A stretch of DNA of 64,000 nt, taken from contig BLSF01000027.1 of the NCBI GenBank assembly GCA_012862575.1, positions 434,001-498,000 of the forward strand. The letters run 5' to 3'. The position numbers and the translations under genes were made by a program. This document shows, piece after piece, positions 9,382 to 19,421 of this stretch; the stretch's first letter is position 1; the number at the start of each line of letters is the position of its first letter. A model generated the notes under the pieces. The model made no database searches. It saw only the letters and a program-made list of their open reading frames with translations, and was not told the origin of the DNA. The stretch comes from Parietichytrium sp. I65-24A. Lineage: Eukaryota > Sar > Bigyra > Thraustochytrida > Thraustochytriidae.

Positions 9382-11544
9382 ATGATGTCCACTTGTGTAC
9401 CAGTGTGTCTGGTCTCTTACGTTGCGATCGCACTCCAACTTGGCCTCGTGTCTGCATCATGCGAGTCCCCTTCTGATAGCGTTTATGGCCACGCCACAGC
9501 CTGTCCAGAAACGCCGTTCGTCGAGAACTGCGCCGGAGATCAAATTCCTTGGACCATCACTGAGTACTGCAACAAAACAAGCTTTTTTGGAGGCACCGCG
9601 GTGCTACCTCTTGGCGCCGGATACGGCATCGTCCTTGGTTTCGGGCTCTTTTTTAGCTTCTTCACAACCTTTCTTGTCTGGCTTGACAAAACGTTTGTGG
9701 GAACAGAGTACAATTCAGAAAATTTCAACACTGCTGGGCGCTCTGTGAAGACAGGCTTGACAGCCTCTGTCATTGTCTCGCAATGGACTTGGGCAGCCAC
9801 CTTGCTGCAGTCGTCCAATGTCGCCTATTCATACGGAATTTCTGGCCCATTCTGGTATGCCTCCGGGGCTACAGTGCAGATATTTCTCTTCGGGATCATC
9901 GCCATCGAGCTGAAACGCAAAGCCCCCAACGCCCACACAATGTGCGAAATCGTCCTCGCTCGCTGGGGCTATAATGCCCACAAGGTATTTCTTGTGTTTG
10001 CGCTCTTGACCAACACAATTGTTACTTCTATGCTTCTGCTGGGCGGTGCTGCCGTGGTGAACGCTCTGACGGGAATGAACATCTATGCTGCATCCTTCCT
10101 GATTCCCGTCGGCGTCATCTTCTATACCGTGAGCGGTGGGCTCAAGGCCACATTTCTGGCTTCCTACATTCACACCGCCATTATTTTCGTGATCCTTGTC
10201 TTGTTTGTGTCAACAGTGTACATTGGCAGCCAAGACCTCGGATCTCCGTCCGTGGTGTACACGAATTTGCAAGACCTTTCAAGACTATTCCCCGTTCCAA
10301 ACAACCTCGAAGGTTCGTATGCGACAATGATGAGCGCAAATGGCTTTTACTTTGGCCTGTCGAACCTCGTGGGAAATTTTGGAACCGTCTTTGCAGATCA
10401 GAGCTACTGGCAGTCTGCGATTGCTGCGAGACCTTCGTCTGCTGCAAGAGGGTACATGCTTGGCGGGTTCGTGTGGTTCTCTATCCCCTTTGCCTTGGCT
10501 ACATCGCTTGGACTGTCGAGTGTTGCCCTAGATCTGCCCGTCACTGTAGCAGAGGCAAGCTCGGGGCTGGTTCCTCCAGCAGTGGCCGTTCACCTCTTTG
10601 GGATTGGCGGCGCGTATGCAATGCTTGTCATGCTTTTCATGGCTGTTACTTCTACAGGCTCTGCGGAGCTGATTGCCGTGAGTTCTCTTTTCGTCTATGA
10701 CATTTACAAGGTATACATCAATCCAAAAGCCACCGGAGATCAAATCCTCAGCCTCTCAAGGTATATCATCGTTGGATTTGGGTGTTTCATGGGGGGCTTC
10801 GCCTCCGTGCTGAACCTTATTGGCCTATCACTCGGCTGGGTTTACATGTTTATGGGTGTTGTTATCGGCAGTGCGGTGGTTCCCATTGCTTACCTTCTCC
10901 TCTGGCGCAAATGCACCAGCAAAGCGGCAATCTCCGGCGCTGTCATCGGCTGCCCTTTAGCAATTGCGTGCTGGCTTGGAAGTGCTTCTGCAATATACGG
11001 TGAAGTTACCATTCAATCCCTTGGCACCACAGAGGTGATGCTGGTAGGCAACTTGGTCGCAATTCTGGGCAGTGGGTTAATCACGACGGTCATGACATTG
11101 CTGAGCCCAGACGACTACGACTTTGAGGGAACCCGAAACATTGAGCTGGTGGAGCAAGTTGATGTCTCCGGAGGAATCGGAGAGACTGAAAACAGCCTCG
11201 TTGATGCCAAAAGGTGGATCGTCCGAGTAGGCTCGCTGTTCACGGTACTGTTTGTCGTTCTCTGGCCCTTATTATCGCTGCCTGCCGGGGTCTTTAGCCA
11301 GGGCTACTTTTCGTTTTGGGTCATTATAAGCATCATTTGGGCTTTTGTGGCCACAATCGCAATTGTTTCCATTCCTTTGATCGAATCAAGGCAAGATATT
11401 GCTGGGGTGATCCGCGGCATACTGACCTGCGCTCCTGCGGTTCCAGTTTCAGCCGAGAAAGAGGATGATAATGCCATTCCCCAGTTCGAGCAAGATTCGT
11501 CATCAAAGTCCGGACTCCATGACACAAGTATGAAGGTCATGTAG
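9382..11544 (+). CDS. DUR3-type urea/polyamine active transporter (SSS family)
   Basis: 720 residues, no intron, starting at the first of two ATGs in tandem (AACAATGATG). It has the sodium:solute symporter fold of plant and fungal DUR3: an N-terminal hydrophobic segment, a Cys-rich extracellular stretch (about 20-70), then some 14-15 membrane spans with conserved family sequence such as [55 protein letters not shown] and [16 protein letters not shown]. Length matches DUR3 (about 690-720). Known members carry urea into the cell with protons or sodium across the plasma membrane when nitrogen is short. No urease or urea amidolyase is nearby. Confidence in the family is high; substrate by family. 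Confidence 0.94.
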   Translation: MMSTCVPVCLVSYVAIALQLGLVSASCESPSDSVYGHATACPETPFVENCAGDQIPWTITEYCNKTSFFGGTAVLPLGAGYGIVLGFGLFFSFFTTFLVWLDKTFVGTEYNSENFNTAGRSVKTGLTASVIVSQWTWAATLLQSSNVAYSYGISGPFWYASGATVQIFLFGIIAIELKRKAPNAHTMCEIVLARWGYNAHKVFLVFALLTNTIVTSMLLLGGAAVVNALTGMNIYAASFLIPVGVIFYTVSGGLKATFLASYIHTAIIFVILVLFVSTVYIGSQDLGSPSVVYTNLQDLSRLFPVPNNLEGSYATMMSANGFYFGLSNLVGNFGTVFADQSYWQSAIAARPSSAARGYMLGGFVWFSIPFALATSLGLSSVALDLPVTVAEASSGLVPPAVAVHLFGIGGAYAMLVMLFMAVTSTGSAELIAVSSLFVYDIYKVYINPKATGDQILSLSRYIIVGFGCFMGGFASVLNLIGLSLGWVYMFMGVVIGSAVVPIAYLLLWRKCTSKAAISGAVIGCPLAIACWLGSASAIYGEVTIQSLGTTEVMLVGNLVAILGSGLITTVMTLLSPDDYDFEGTRNIELVEQVDVSGGIGETENSLVDAKRWIVRVGSLFTVLFVVLWPLLSLPAGVFSQGYFSFWVIISIIWAFVATIAIVSIPLIESRQDIAGVIRGILTCAPAVPVSAEKEDDNAIPQFEQDSSSKSGLHDTSMKVM

Positions 11545-12407
11545 ACAGAGGTTTCCAAGGAACCAAGTCATCAGGTACCCATTGCTGCGAAAGGCGAGCC
11601 CGGATATTTATCGAGTCTCCACACCGCATAGGTGCGTGCCGTTGTCTAGATACCATGGGATTCCGACGATGCGTATCTCTGAGGAGCACAAAGCTTGATT
11701 GTTCAAATTTCATAGAAAGCAGTCGGCGTGTGACTGTTCTAATGATATTAGATTTCAGCAAAGAAAAGACCAATTTTCTCCCTGCACCTTTTTTTTTCTG
11801 AAGTCTGAAGGTCTCGACATTTATTCCTGGAGGTTTGGCATGGTTTTGCGTAACCCAAATCTCAGGTATGGTATGGTATGAACGCTACTCACAAATTACA
11901 TGCGGACATACCGGACATTAAAGAGGTAAATTTTACCGTTTACCCCCAGTGGCTCAGTTGGGCGTTGGTTGAGTTTGGTTGAGTCACGTGAGAGCGAGCT
12001 GAGTAAGCTTAGAGCGAGCGCCGAAGCACGAGTAGCTTTTGACTTGGAAACGCAAAAAAACACAGAAACTTATGTTCGTTAGCAAGGCAAACACGGTGTG
12101 GTTGGACTGGAGTACGTCCGTTCCTAGCATCGCTTCATCGAAAAGGAGGAATTTAAAGCGCAAGTGTGAGCGGGTTTCACAATGTCCACCCGCGCCGCTG
12201 AATCTAAAATTTGCCGGTAAGACCGATGCTTTTTGCTTGAACTCGAAGATTATCGTTCTAACGAATAACAGATCCTCGCTTCTCACCATCAATCAACCAA
12301 GAAGTATTTGCAAACGGCTATGGTGACCTAGCGATCAAGTCGTAAGAGGATGCGCGCTCCATCGTGCGAGGTTGACGGAGCGCGCCGAGCAAACCCAACA
12401 CTGGGGC
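11545..12407. other. Intergenic; possible 5'-UTR intron
   Basis: No supported gene. A CACGTG palindrome lies at 11985-11990. Bases 12217-12271 look like a 55-bp intron (GGTAAGA donor, TTCTAAC branch-like site, AACAG acceptor). If real it would be a leader intron of the following membrane-protein gene, since joining its flanks gives only a short ORF that ends before the next ATG. Confidence 0.35.
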
Positions 12408-13694
12408 ATGCACCTTCAAAATGAGCTGGCTTTCCAGCTGGCTCTCACGGCAGAGGCCGCAAAGCCGATCGTCCCCGCTCTGATACTGACAGTTGCGTTT
12501 GGCGCTGGTATCGTTGGCGCACAGCTATTGTTCTTGCAGCAAACGCAGGTGACATTTCTGTTCGAGGCAAGCTCTCTTGAGGAGATGTGCAATTCATCAA
12601 TCTCCAGCTACACGGACACGTTCAAAGGAGCAGAAGTCGCATTCTACGCTCTATATGCTGCGGTGATAAATCAGATCGCAATTTTGTGCTATCTTCGACA
12701 ATTGAATTGCGTGCCTGTTGTGCTACTTGTAGTGGTTCTGGGATCGCTTCTGATAGCCTCGTTTGTTCCGGATGAAGGAAGCCGCCATCCAATTGTCTGG
12801 GAACTCATCTTGGTCCTCATTTATGCCCTCAGTTTCCTTGGAAAGAAATTCATGCAGTTCGGCTTCCGCCTTCGCTGGACCTTGACAATTGTAAAATCGT
12901 TCTCTGCTGCTATATTGGCATCGCTCAACCAAACTATGGTGCTTCTCTTTGCCAGTATATCCCTGAACCCGACCTTTGCGAACGAGATTCAGGTCTTCTT
13001 CATCGGAGTTGCCTATCCTTCGGTGGTCATCTGCCTTCGATTTTTTCAAAGGCGCCGGAGTATGGATTCTCTCCATCCACCAAATCAGAACCGTGACGAA
13101 GAGATGTTGTTTGCGAACGAAAATCTGGTTTGCGCATATGCCATGCCCGGGTTCGTGATGGTCTTTTTGACTTCGGATATGCAAAGCTTTCTGATTACAT
13201 TGGCCTTGCAGATGGTCATTGAGCCTTTAAGCGCTTGGCTATATCTCAAGCTCTCAACGGTTCTCTTTCTCTTTCTCTCGAGGCGCGAAACGTCTAACTC
13301 TGTCAAAGTTGCCCCAGGTCAGAAAGCAAACAAAGGCGTCCTAGCTATTTCAGCTCTGGTTCAAGATCAAATAAATAAAGCCAATGAGGAAGGCACAAGG
13401 CTGTGGAGTGAGCTTGTCATCACTGAGGAGGTAGGGGAGCGAAGGGCGCTTTACTTTAGCAGCCTATTGGCAGCCCTCTTTCATAAAGACATCGGTGTCT
13501 TCGCTTCCCGGCTAATTCTGGCAGCTTCGGGGGAACTAGTGTCTGACTTTGTAAAGTGCAAGATATACTCTGTCGAACCTGATGTGAAATTCAAACCCTT
13601 CCATCTTCGCAGATTTCTTGCAATGGCTCTCATGTCTTCCTGCGTTGTCGCTCTCACATTCTTTGCGATTTTCGGAAGTTGCTATCCACTTTAG
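12408..13694 (+). CDS. Unrecognised multi-span membrane protein
   Basis: 428 residues from the ATG at 12408; the frame is open further upstream only from a TTG. About eight or nine hydrophobic segments are visible: around residues 23-42, 85-105, 108-126, 135-152, 160-183, 200-220, 255-300 and a last one at the C-terminus (405-425). Two soluble parts separate them: a loop with RRRSMD and Asn/Asp/Glu residues (about 215-235) and a longer Lys/Glu-rich one (about 300-390). No transporter, kinase or receptor motif is recognisable. Composition and absence of breaks point to a real gene. It lies alone between DUR3 and adenylate kinase, all on the plus strand, with no reason to think them co-transcribed. 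Confidence 0.7.
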   Translation: MHLQNELAFQLALTAEAAKPIVPALILTVAFGAGIVGAQLLFLQQTQVTFLFEASSLEEMCNSSISSYTDTFKGAEVAFYALYAAVINQIAILCYLRQLNCVPVVLLVVVLGSLLIASFVPDEGSRHPIVWELILVLIYALSFLGKKFMQFGFRLRWTLTIVKSFSAAILASLNQTMVLLFASISLNPTFANEIQVFFIGVAYPSVVICLRFFQRRRSMDSLHPPNQNRDEEMLFANENLVCAYAMPGFVMVFLTSDMQSFLITLALQMVIEPLSAWLYLKLSTVLFLFLSRRETSNSVKVAPGQKANKGVLAISALVQDQINKANEEGTRLWSELVITEEVGERRALYFSSLLAALFHKDIGVFASRLILAASGELVSDFVKCKIYSVEPDVKFKPFHLRRFLAMALMSSCVVALTFFAIFGSCYPL

Positions 13695-14599
13695 ACTGTG
13701 CGTACGCTTGCGTGTATTTTCGGACGGCTTTGTAGTCCTCTTTGTTATTTAAAACGTGTTCGAACTGTCAGTCATTTTAGATTGTGGACTTTATAGAAAC
13801 AGTGTGTTTAGCTCATTTCTTCCCACTTACCAATTCCCAAAAGATAATTGTGCAAATTACACTGGCCTGTACAATTGTCTGCATCTCCTGGTGCTTTTAA
13901 ATTGCAAAGCTCTTGCTCCGATGAACAGTAAACATGTCTGCTTAAGCGAGATCCAATTCCGGATATCTTTCGTATTCGCAAACACTCCTTTCGTTTCTGT
14001 TCTGAATCTGGATGGAACCGGGAAGCCTCGTATACCCCGGCTCCAACTGCTCCTAGCATGGATCGGATAAGTTGCAGTTCAGCATTCGAAATACAAATAG
14101 ATCCGTTCAGCGCTGGGTCTCGGAGGCTCCAAGTTCATTTTCGTGCTTCAACTTTTTCCACCAGTTTCTGTTCGCATGGCTAATGCCCGCACGCCCGCAT
14201 GTCGATGATCGCGTGCTGACCTGAAGGAGTCCTCAAGTAGGCCTCACAAGGCCCTCACTCAGCTCAGTATAGCTCAGTGTGGGAATAGCAATAGCAAGCA
14301 AATGCAGTACCGCTACAGCACTGACCCTCAGGCTCCTATCACTTTCATAACAATAATTATGGTGTATTACATTGGGGTCATGGGCCCGTCCTACGATCTT
14401 ACGACCTTGGAGTTGTCCTGGGTCTGTGCGTAAGGGTCTCGTAGTGTCTTGTCAGTTGTGCGTCTCTCTTGATCAACAATCAATCAAGTCAAAATGTTCA
14501 TGAAGAGTGATCAGATCAACAGTTCCATAAAAGAAGAGAGAGAGAGTTTTGGCGGAAAGCTGACTGGGTCGCGAGACGTGGACGGAAAAGAGGAGGAAA
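13695..14599. other. Intergenic, no gene seen
   Basis: About 900 bp. Short ORFs only. GCTCAG-rich stutter near 14255-14280. It should include the adenylate kinase promoter; no TATA box is obvious. Confidence 0.45.
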
Positions 14600-15474
14600 A
14601 TGGCATTCGGAGCATTGGCAACTCGCTCGAGGCTTGCGCTGGCAAGCAGCGGAGTGTCTGGCAAGTTGGGGAGATGTCTGTCGACCAAGACGTCCACGGT
14701 GTTTATGCTGATCACTGGGCCACCTGGTGGAGGCAAAGGCACGATCAGCAAGAAGCTGATCAAGGACTTTGACTTCGATCACATGAGCAGCGGTGACATG
14801 CTCCGCTCGCAGGTTAAGAAGCAGACCAAGGTCGGCAAAATGGCCGAGGAGTACATGTCGAAAGGCCAGCTAGTTCCTGACGACGTCATGGTCCACTTGA
14901 TTGTCGACGAGTTGCAAATGCACAGTGGCCGAGTTCTCTTGGATGGCTTCCCTCGAACTCTTCCACAAGCGCTCGCGTTGGAAGAAAAGGTACCAATCAG
15001 CTTTGTTATGAATCTGGATGTTCCAAATGAAGAGATTGTGGTAAGTTGAGGGAAATAAACTTGGTTCATGGCATGGCGAGTCTTGCTCGGACCAGCGCAC
15101 TTCTAACATTTTGTAAACACTGGCAGACCCGCATTAGTGATCGTTGGACCCACCTCCCGAGCGGACGCGTCTACAGCTATTCGTTTAATCCTCCTAAAGT
15201 GAAGGGCAAGGACGACCAGACTGGTGAGGAGCTCATTCGCCGATCCGATGACGAGCCGGAGAGCGTCCGCGAACGTCTTGAGACATATGAGAAGATGACC
15301 AAGCCACTTTTGCAGCACTATGCACAGCACAACATTCTCGCTTCATTCAGCGGAGACAACCACCCAGAGCTGGTCAAGGGGGATAGGCGCTCAGACGCCA
15401 TCTACAAGGATCTGAAGCCCCTGGTACAAAAAACCTTGCAGGACGTGGAGAGCACCCTCTCCTTTAATGTTTAA
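14600..15474 (+). CDS. Mitochondrial adenylate kinase, AK3 (GTP:AMP phosphotransferase) type
   Basis: Two exons, 14600-15040 and 15127-15474, around an 86-bp intron (GTAAGT donor, CTTCTAAC branch, GGCAG acceptor), give 262 residues. The P-loop GPPGGGKGT lies at about 40-48. It is followed by the AMP-binding HMSSGDMLR and [12 protein letters not shown], and exon 2 brings the LID segment with [19 protein letters not shown]. The LID lacks the four-Cys zinc site and reads like AK3/AK4. The first 30 residues are basic and rich in Ser, Ala and Leu with no acids, as in a mitochondrial presequence. The enzyme equilibrates AMP with GTP or ATP in the matrix, recycling GTP from the citric acid cycle. 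GTP preference is inferred from similarity only. Confidence 0.93.
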
Positions 15475-15595
15475 AGTAAGCTTTATTTATTCTGATCGTC
15501 TTTTGCTCACTCGAAACAACCTTTTGTACACAACGTCACGTCTTGTCCGTTTTTCGGTCGATTTACTCAGAGGTCATTCCCTTAATTGTTGAGTT

Positions 15596-16817
15596 CTACT
15601 TTTCTTTGTCGAGCACAACTTTGACATCCTTCCGCAGGAAGGCAAGACTGGTGATGATTGTACGGCCAACATTGGTGATTGATGGATTCGCCTCGATGTT
15701 GATCAAGGTCAGATTCGGACCCCCGCCTAGTGCGAGCACTGCCATCAGTGCCTGGATCCCGATATCGCCAATTTGGTTGTTCTTCAAGCTCAATGTCTTC
15801 ATATTCGGCGAGTCTTTGATAGCCTCGGCAAGCTTGGCCATCCCAGTATCGCCAATATAATTAAAGTACAGGTCCAAGGACTCCAACTGGTGGTTCTCGG
15901 ATATCTGAGAACACAATGGCTCAATATCGCGGTCGTGTATGGTACAAAGGCGAAGGTTCCACTCCTTCTCTCCCTTGGCGTTGCCATCAATTACTCGTAA
16001 ATACTCTTTCCCTAGAAGCTGCCGGCGCAAGTCCATACAATCAACGCTAGCTAGTATGTCAGAATTGTTCTGTTTCACGTGGTCAGATTTCTCCTCTTCG
16101 TCTTCCTCGATCGCAATAGGAAGACCGTTTTGTCGGAAAATATCGATAAAGGCTCGCTGGACCGCTCTTCGAGCGACGGTCAAACCTTCGGATTTCACGC
16201 TGTCCTTAAGCTCGCGCTCGATTTCTGATGGCTCGATGGCGTGGCCACCTTGTTCGGCATCTTGCTGTGAAATGCCAATCGGACATTCAATGTCAAGCTT
16301 GACTTCAGCGTCCCAGGCTTGTGGCTTATCCACGTTGCTTTGATCGATTTCTCCAAGCTTTATTTTCCCCGTGGATGATCCCAAGGTTGAATCGCCTAGC
16401 ATGACCCTCCCGTACCAGTTCACCTCGAGCCTGAGGCTGAAGACTGTAGAAACTCTTTCTGCGCCATTGTGCTTTGGTGCTCGCTGCTTGCTCCTGAACG
16501 CTTCGCCGTAAGCCCTTACGAGCACAATTTTGACCTTCCGCCGGTCCGAGTCCAGGAGCACGCGCCCTTTCAGTTTCTCGTTCAAGTCCTTATTCACCTG
16601 CACCCGCGAAGAAGCCGCAGGAGTTGGCCCAAAACGAAGCACACAACGTTAGCTTCTTACGCTTCGTAGCATGTATTCTTCGTGAGCATCTTTCAAGAAG
16701 GGCTTCAAAACTCACCTGTGCCAGAAGGTCTTTCTCGCTGTAGCTGAAGTCACTCTTTGTCCCCTCCGTGCTCTCCGGGACCTGCACCACATCTCCTTCG
16801 TGCGTTTTCGCCTCCAT
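15596..16817 (-). CDS. Aha1 N-domain (Hsp90 co-chaperone) fused to a leucine-rich repeat domain
   Basis: Two exons, 16817-16716 and 16597-15596 (minus strand), with a 118-bp GTGAGT...GTGCAG intron, give 367 residues. Residues about 24-185 follow the Aha1 N-terminal domain: FSYSEKDLLAQ then VNKDLNEKLKG across the splice, a strand like FSLRLEVNWYGRV, TGKIKLGEI, and the closing helix EGLTVARRAVQRAF. Aha1 binds the middle domain of Hsp90 and stimulates its ATPase. The usual C-terminal Aha1 (AHSA1/START-like) domain is absent; instead residues about 235-350 carry RNI-like leucine-rich repeats (LESLDLYFNYIGDTGMAKL, MKTLSLKNNQIGDIG). An acidic EEDEEEK linker lies between. The start is the ATG at 16817; an upstream open frame begins only at TTG. 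Role as an Hsp90 regulator is inferred; the LRR may select a client or partner. Confidence 0.82.
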
Positions 16818-17377
16818 AACGCCGACACTCTTTCTCGGACCACACTGCAATCTAATGTCTACGACGCGCACCTTTCGCCACCTGTACAGCCGTGCGCGTA
16901 CTCTCAAAATGCGTCCCACTGCGGGAAACAAAGACTCTCAAATACTCGGAAGGCAAGCCCAAAACGGTTAGACATACCAAAAATATTAGAATGCAATAAG
17001 GTGTCATAGGTAACCGTTTTGGGGCTAGCTAGCCTACTGAAATGAGAGGGCTTAGTCTAGTAGCTAGCCTAGTACTACAGCATCGACTTGCACAAAAAGT
17101 AAGAAGTTTCTTTTTGACTTGCGAGACTCGAGTGATTTTCCATTTGATTCAGAACGCAGAATGCAGAGAAGAAAGAAACCTTTGGGCGAGAAAGAGAGAG
17201 CGGTCAAGTCGAGAAGAGGATTCACAGCTGAAAGGCCGAACAAAGGTGAAAGGAACGAGTTCAGGTTACAGAAGGAATAGGAATAGGTATTGGGGGTTGA
17301 AGCAACTCTCGACAGCTTAGAAGTTCACCAAGAAGGTTGATAATATTGTACACGAGTTTTGCCTCCGCGATGAGGCT
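16818..17377. other. Gap between two minus-strand genes, no gene seen
   Basis: About 560 bp between the Aha1-LRR start codon and the stop of the next minus-strand gene. No supported ORF or RNA gene. The part near 16820-17000 should contain the Aha1-LRR promoter. Confidence 0.4.
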
Positions 17378-18157
17378 TTAAAAGCGCCGGCCCTGTGTGC
17401 CGTTGGGAGTTCTAGCCCCGGAAAATGTAGCATCAGACGCGCGGAGCGGATTGTCTGCCCAAATGCCCCCAGGTGGACCCACACTACCAGGAATGGATGC
17501 GAGGTCATCTTCAATGCGCAAAGGAGCTGGCCCAACTGACTCCGATTTGTAATATGTTCCACGCTGGTCTTGCTGAGCTACGGGGTAATTTCCTGAAGCG
17601 GGGGCAAGTTTTGGCGGCTGTTGAAGTCGCTCAGGGGGTTTGCGAAAAGCCCCGAACAGCTTCGTACTTACCCGAGCTTTGAACCCTCCAGGCTCGTTGA
17701 AAGGCCACGGGCGGGAGCCTGATGGCTGTTCTTCTGCAGATTGTCTCGGATCCTTGGAAAATTCTCCAGCCTTTGCCACTTCACCTTCAGCTTGTGTTTC
17801 TTTGGCTTTGCGCTTGCTGTATAAGAAACCGAGAACCAAAGCTCCAAGAACCAAAAGGGTTCCAACAATCCCTTTCGCTACTCCTGACCCGTCACTGCTG
17901 TCAGAACTCGTGTTGGCTGCCACAGCACTATTGCCGTTATTCCCGTCATCATCATCATCATCATCGTCATCGTCGTCGTCGTCGTCCTTTCCATTGCCAT
18001 TACCATTGCCATTGCCATTGCCATTTCCGTTCCCATTGCCATTGCCATTGCCATTCCCGTCTCCTCTGAGCTGCTGCGCTTGCACGCACGCCGAGGCGAA
18101 CAACAACAAAAGAACGACAAGGAGGACTTTCGCACGCGAAAGCGCTGTCGCGCTCAT
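17378..18157 (-). CDS. Secreted/type I membrane protein with Gly-Asn and poly-Asp tracts
   Basis: 259 residues from the ATG at 18157. Another in-frame ATG at 18241 would add 28 basic residues; I prefer 18157 because it puts the signal peptide (SRAKVLLVVLLLLFASACVQA) at the very N-terminus. Next come a Gly-Asn repeat of about 24 residues coded by a CATTGC hexamer array, a run of 14 Asp, a Ser-rich stretch, and one transmembrane helix (about 93-112, GTLLVLGALVLGFLY) followed by basic SKRKAK. The C-terminal half is a Pro/Gly-rich cytosolic tail. The acidic lumenal part may bind calcium; that is inference. Bases 17618-17671 have splice-like ends (GTAAGT, AACAG), are 54 bp long and stop-free, so they could be a retained in-frame intron. 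No family recognised. Confidence 0.65.
   Translation of the reverse strand: MSATALSRAKVLLVVLLLLFASACVQAQQLRGDGNGNGNGNGNGNGNGNGNGNGNGKDDDDDDDDDDDDDDGNNGNSAVAANTSSDSSDGSGVAKGIVGTLLVLGALVLGFLYSKRKAKETQAEGEVAKAGEFSKDPRQSAEEQPSGSRPWPFNEPGGFKARVSTKLFGAFRKPPERLQQPPKLAPASGNYPVAQQDQRGTYYKSESVGPAPLRIEDDLASIPGSVGPPGGIWADNPLRASDATFSGARTPNGTQGRRF
17946..18059. repeat. Coding microsatellites (GTC/ATC and CATTGC)
   Basis: A trinucleotide run at about 17946-17987 codes the Asp tract, and a hexamer array of CATTGC at about 17991-18059 codes Gly-Asn repeats, both on the minus strand within the membrane protein gene. Both keep the reading frame. Confidence 0.85.
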
Positions 18158-19421
18158 CTTACGCTTGTTTTGTCCGATTCTTGGTCTGCCGCTGACCTGC
18201 ACCCGTTTCCAGTTGAGGCTCCTGTTGGAACCACTACCCATCAGTATAACTTTCGCGAGTGGCTAGCTAGAGCCTGCCCAGCACGAACTCCTCCTACCTA
18301 TTCGATTAACGCGTTCATCAGAATCCAGAAGCCGACTTCTCATAGTTCTCATCCGAGTCGTCAATCTTGGCAGTGACTCGGAGTACCACAGTATCTCAAA
18401 GTCGAGAATTGGTAACTGGAAATTGCAATGCTTTCAATGCTTCCAACGATTTCAAGCAAAGGGCCACGGACCCAATCCGACTACTACTCTCACCTTTAAT
18501 CGCTCGCTAAGGGTCGAGTCTGGCATAGGCTAGGGAAACCTGGTGAGAACGGCTGCTTCTACGCGTTGGGTTAAGGAGGTCTTAACATGGTGGTGGAGTA
18601 CACACCGAAAATCGTTCGTTCATTGACACGATTTTGGCTCGTGGCAGGAAGTTTCATCTCGCGAAAAGGATCTTGGCCAAGATCAAAGATCTGGAGTGTG
18701 ATGGGTCTCAAGCGAGGAACTACTGTAGCAAGGCTCGCTTGATGGCAATGGCAGCGTTCTCTAGTGTCAGGTTGCGTCAAGGATTGGACCCGACGGAAGT
18801 TTTCGATTGGAGACGCGACACAGAGTTTGTTGATGGTTGTTTTTGAGTTGTGATTTCAGTCGAAAGAAAATCCTCGTTCGTTCGCTCTTCTCAAAGTGGA
18901 GCGACACGTTCGCGCCTGCAGCAAGTCGCGCGTGACGAGAGCAAGTGCGTAGACGATTTGTTGACTTACCATTCATGGTCAAAATGATTTTGATTATGAT
19001 TTTGATTTTTCGTGTCTTGGATTTTGGAAGATGAGGAGAATGAGGAGACTCGAGAGACACAATTTCGACGCCTCCGTAAGAATCTCGTCATTTCCTGCAC
19101 CACGCAAATAAATCTCTGTCAAGAGCCCCTCCACTCTTCCAAAAGAAATGGATGGACGTCACCACCATCACATCCTCTACTAGCATCTCGTACTACCTCC
19201 CTACTCCTCCCTTGCACAGCGTCCATCGAGGGACGGAATGGACCAACTCTATCCGCCTAGGGTATCGATAATCTAACCGATACGAACCCTTGGGTCAGTG
19301 CTCCTAGGGTTGCAAAGATCGGCGGAGAGTGGACCTTGGCGAGGACTGGAGGGGTACGCAGCGGGGACAGTAACATCGCGTAGCATAGTGCGTGGTATAT
19401 TGTTTAACTGATAGGAGCAAG
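18158..19421. other. Divergent intergenic region, no supported gene
   Basis: About 1.26 kb between the minus-strand membrane protein and eIF3d. An ATG at 18587 opens a 51-codon ORF without recognisable features. No RNA gene seen. The eIF3d promoter must lie at its right end. Confidence 0.4.

Noticed and set aside
18587-18742. Small ORF starting with an ATG at 18587
   Set aside because: About 51 codons, no family, average composition; not distinguishable from chance.
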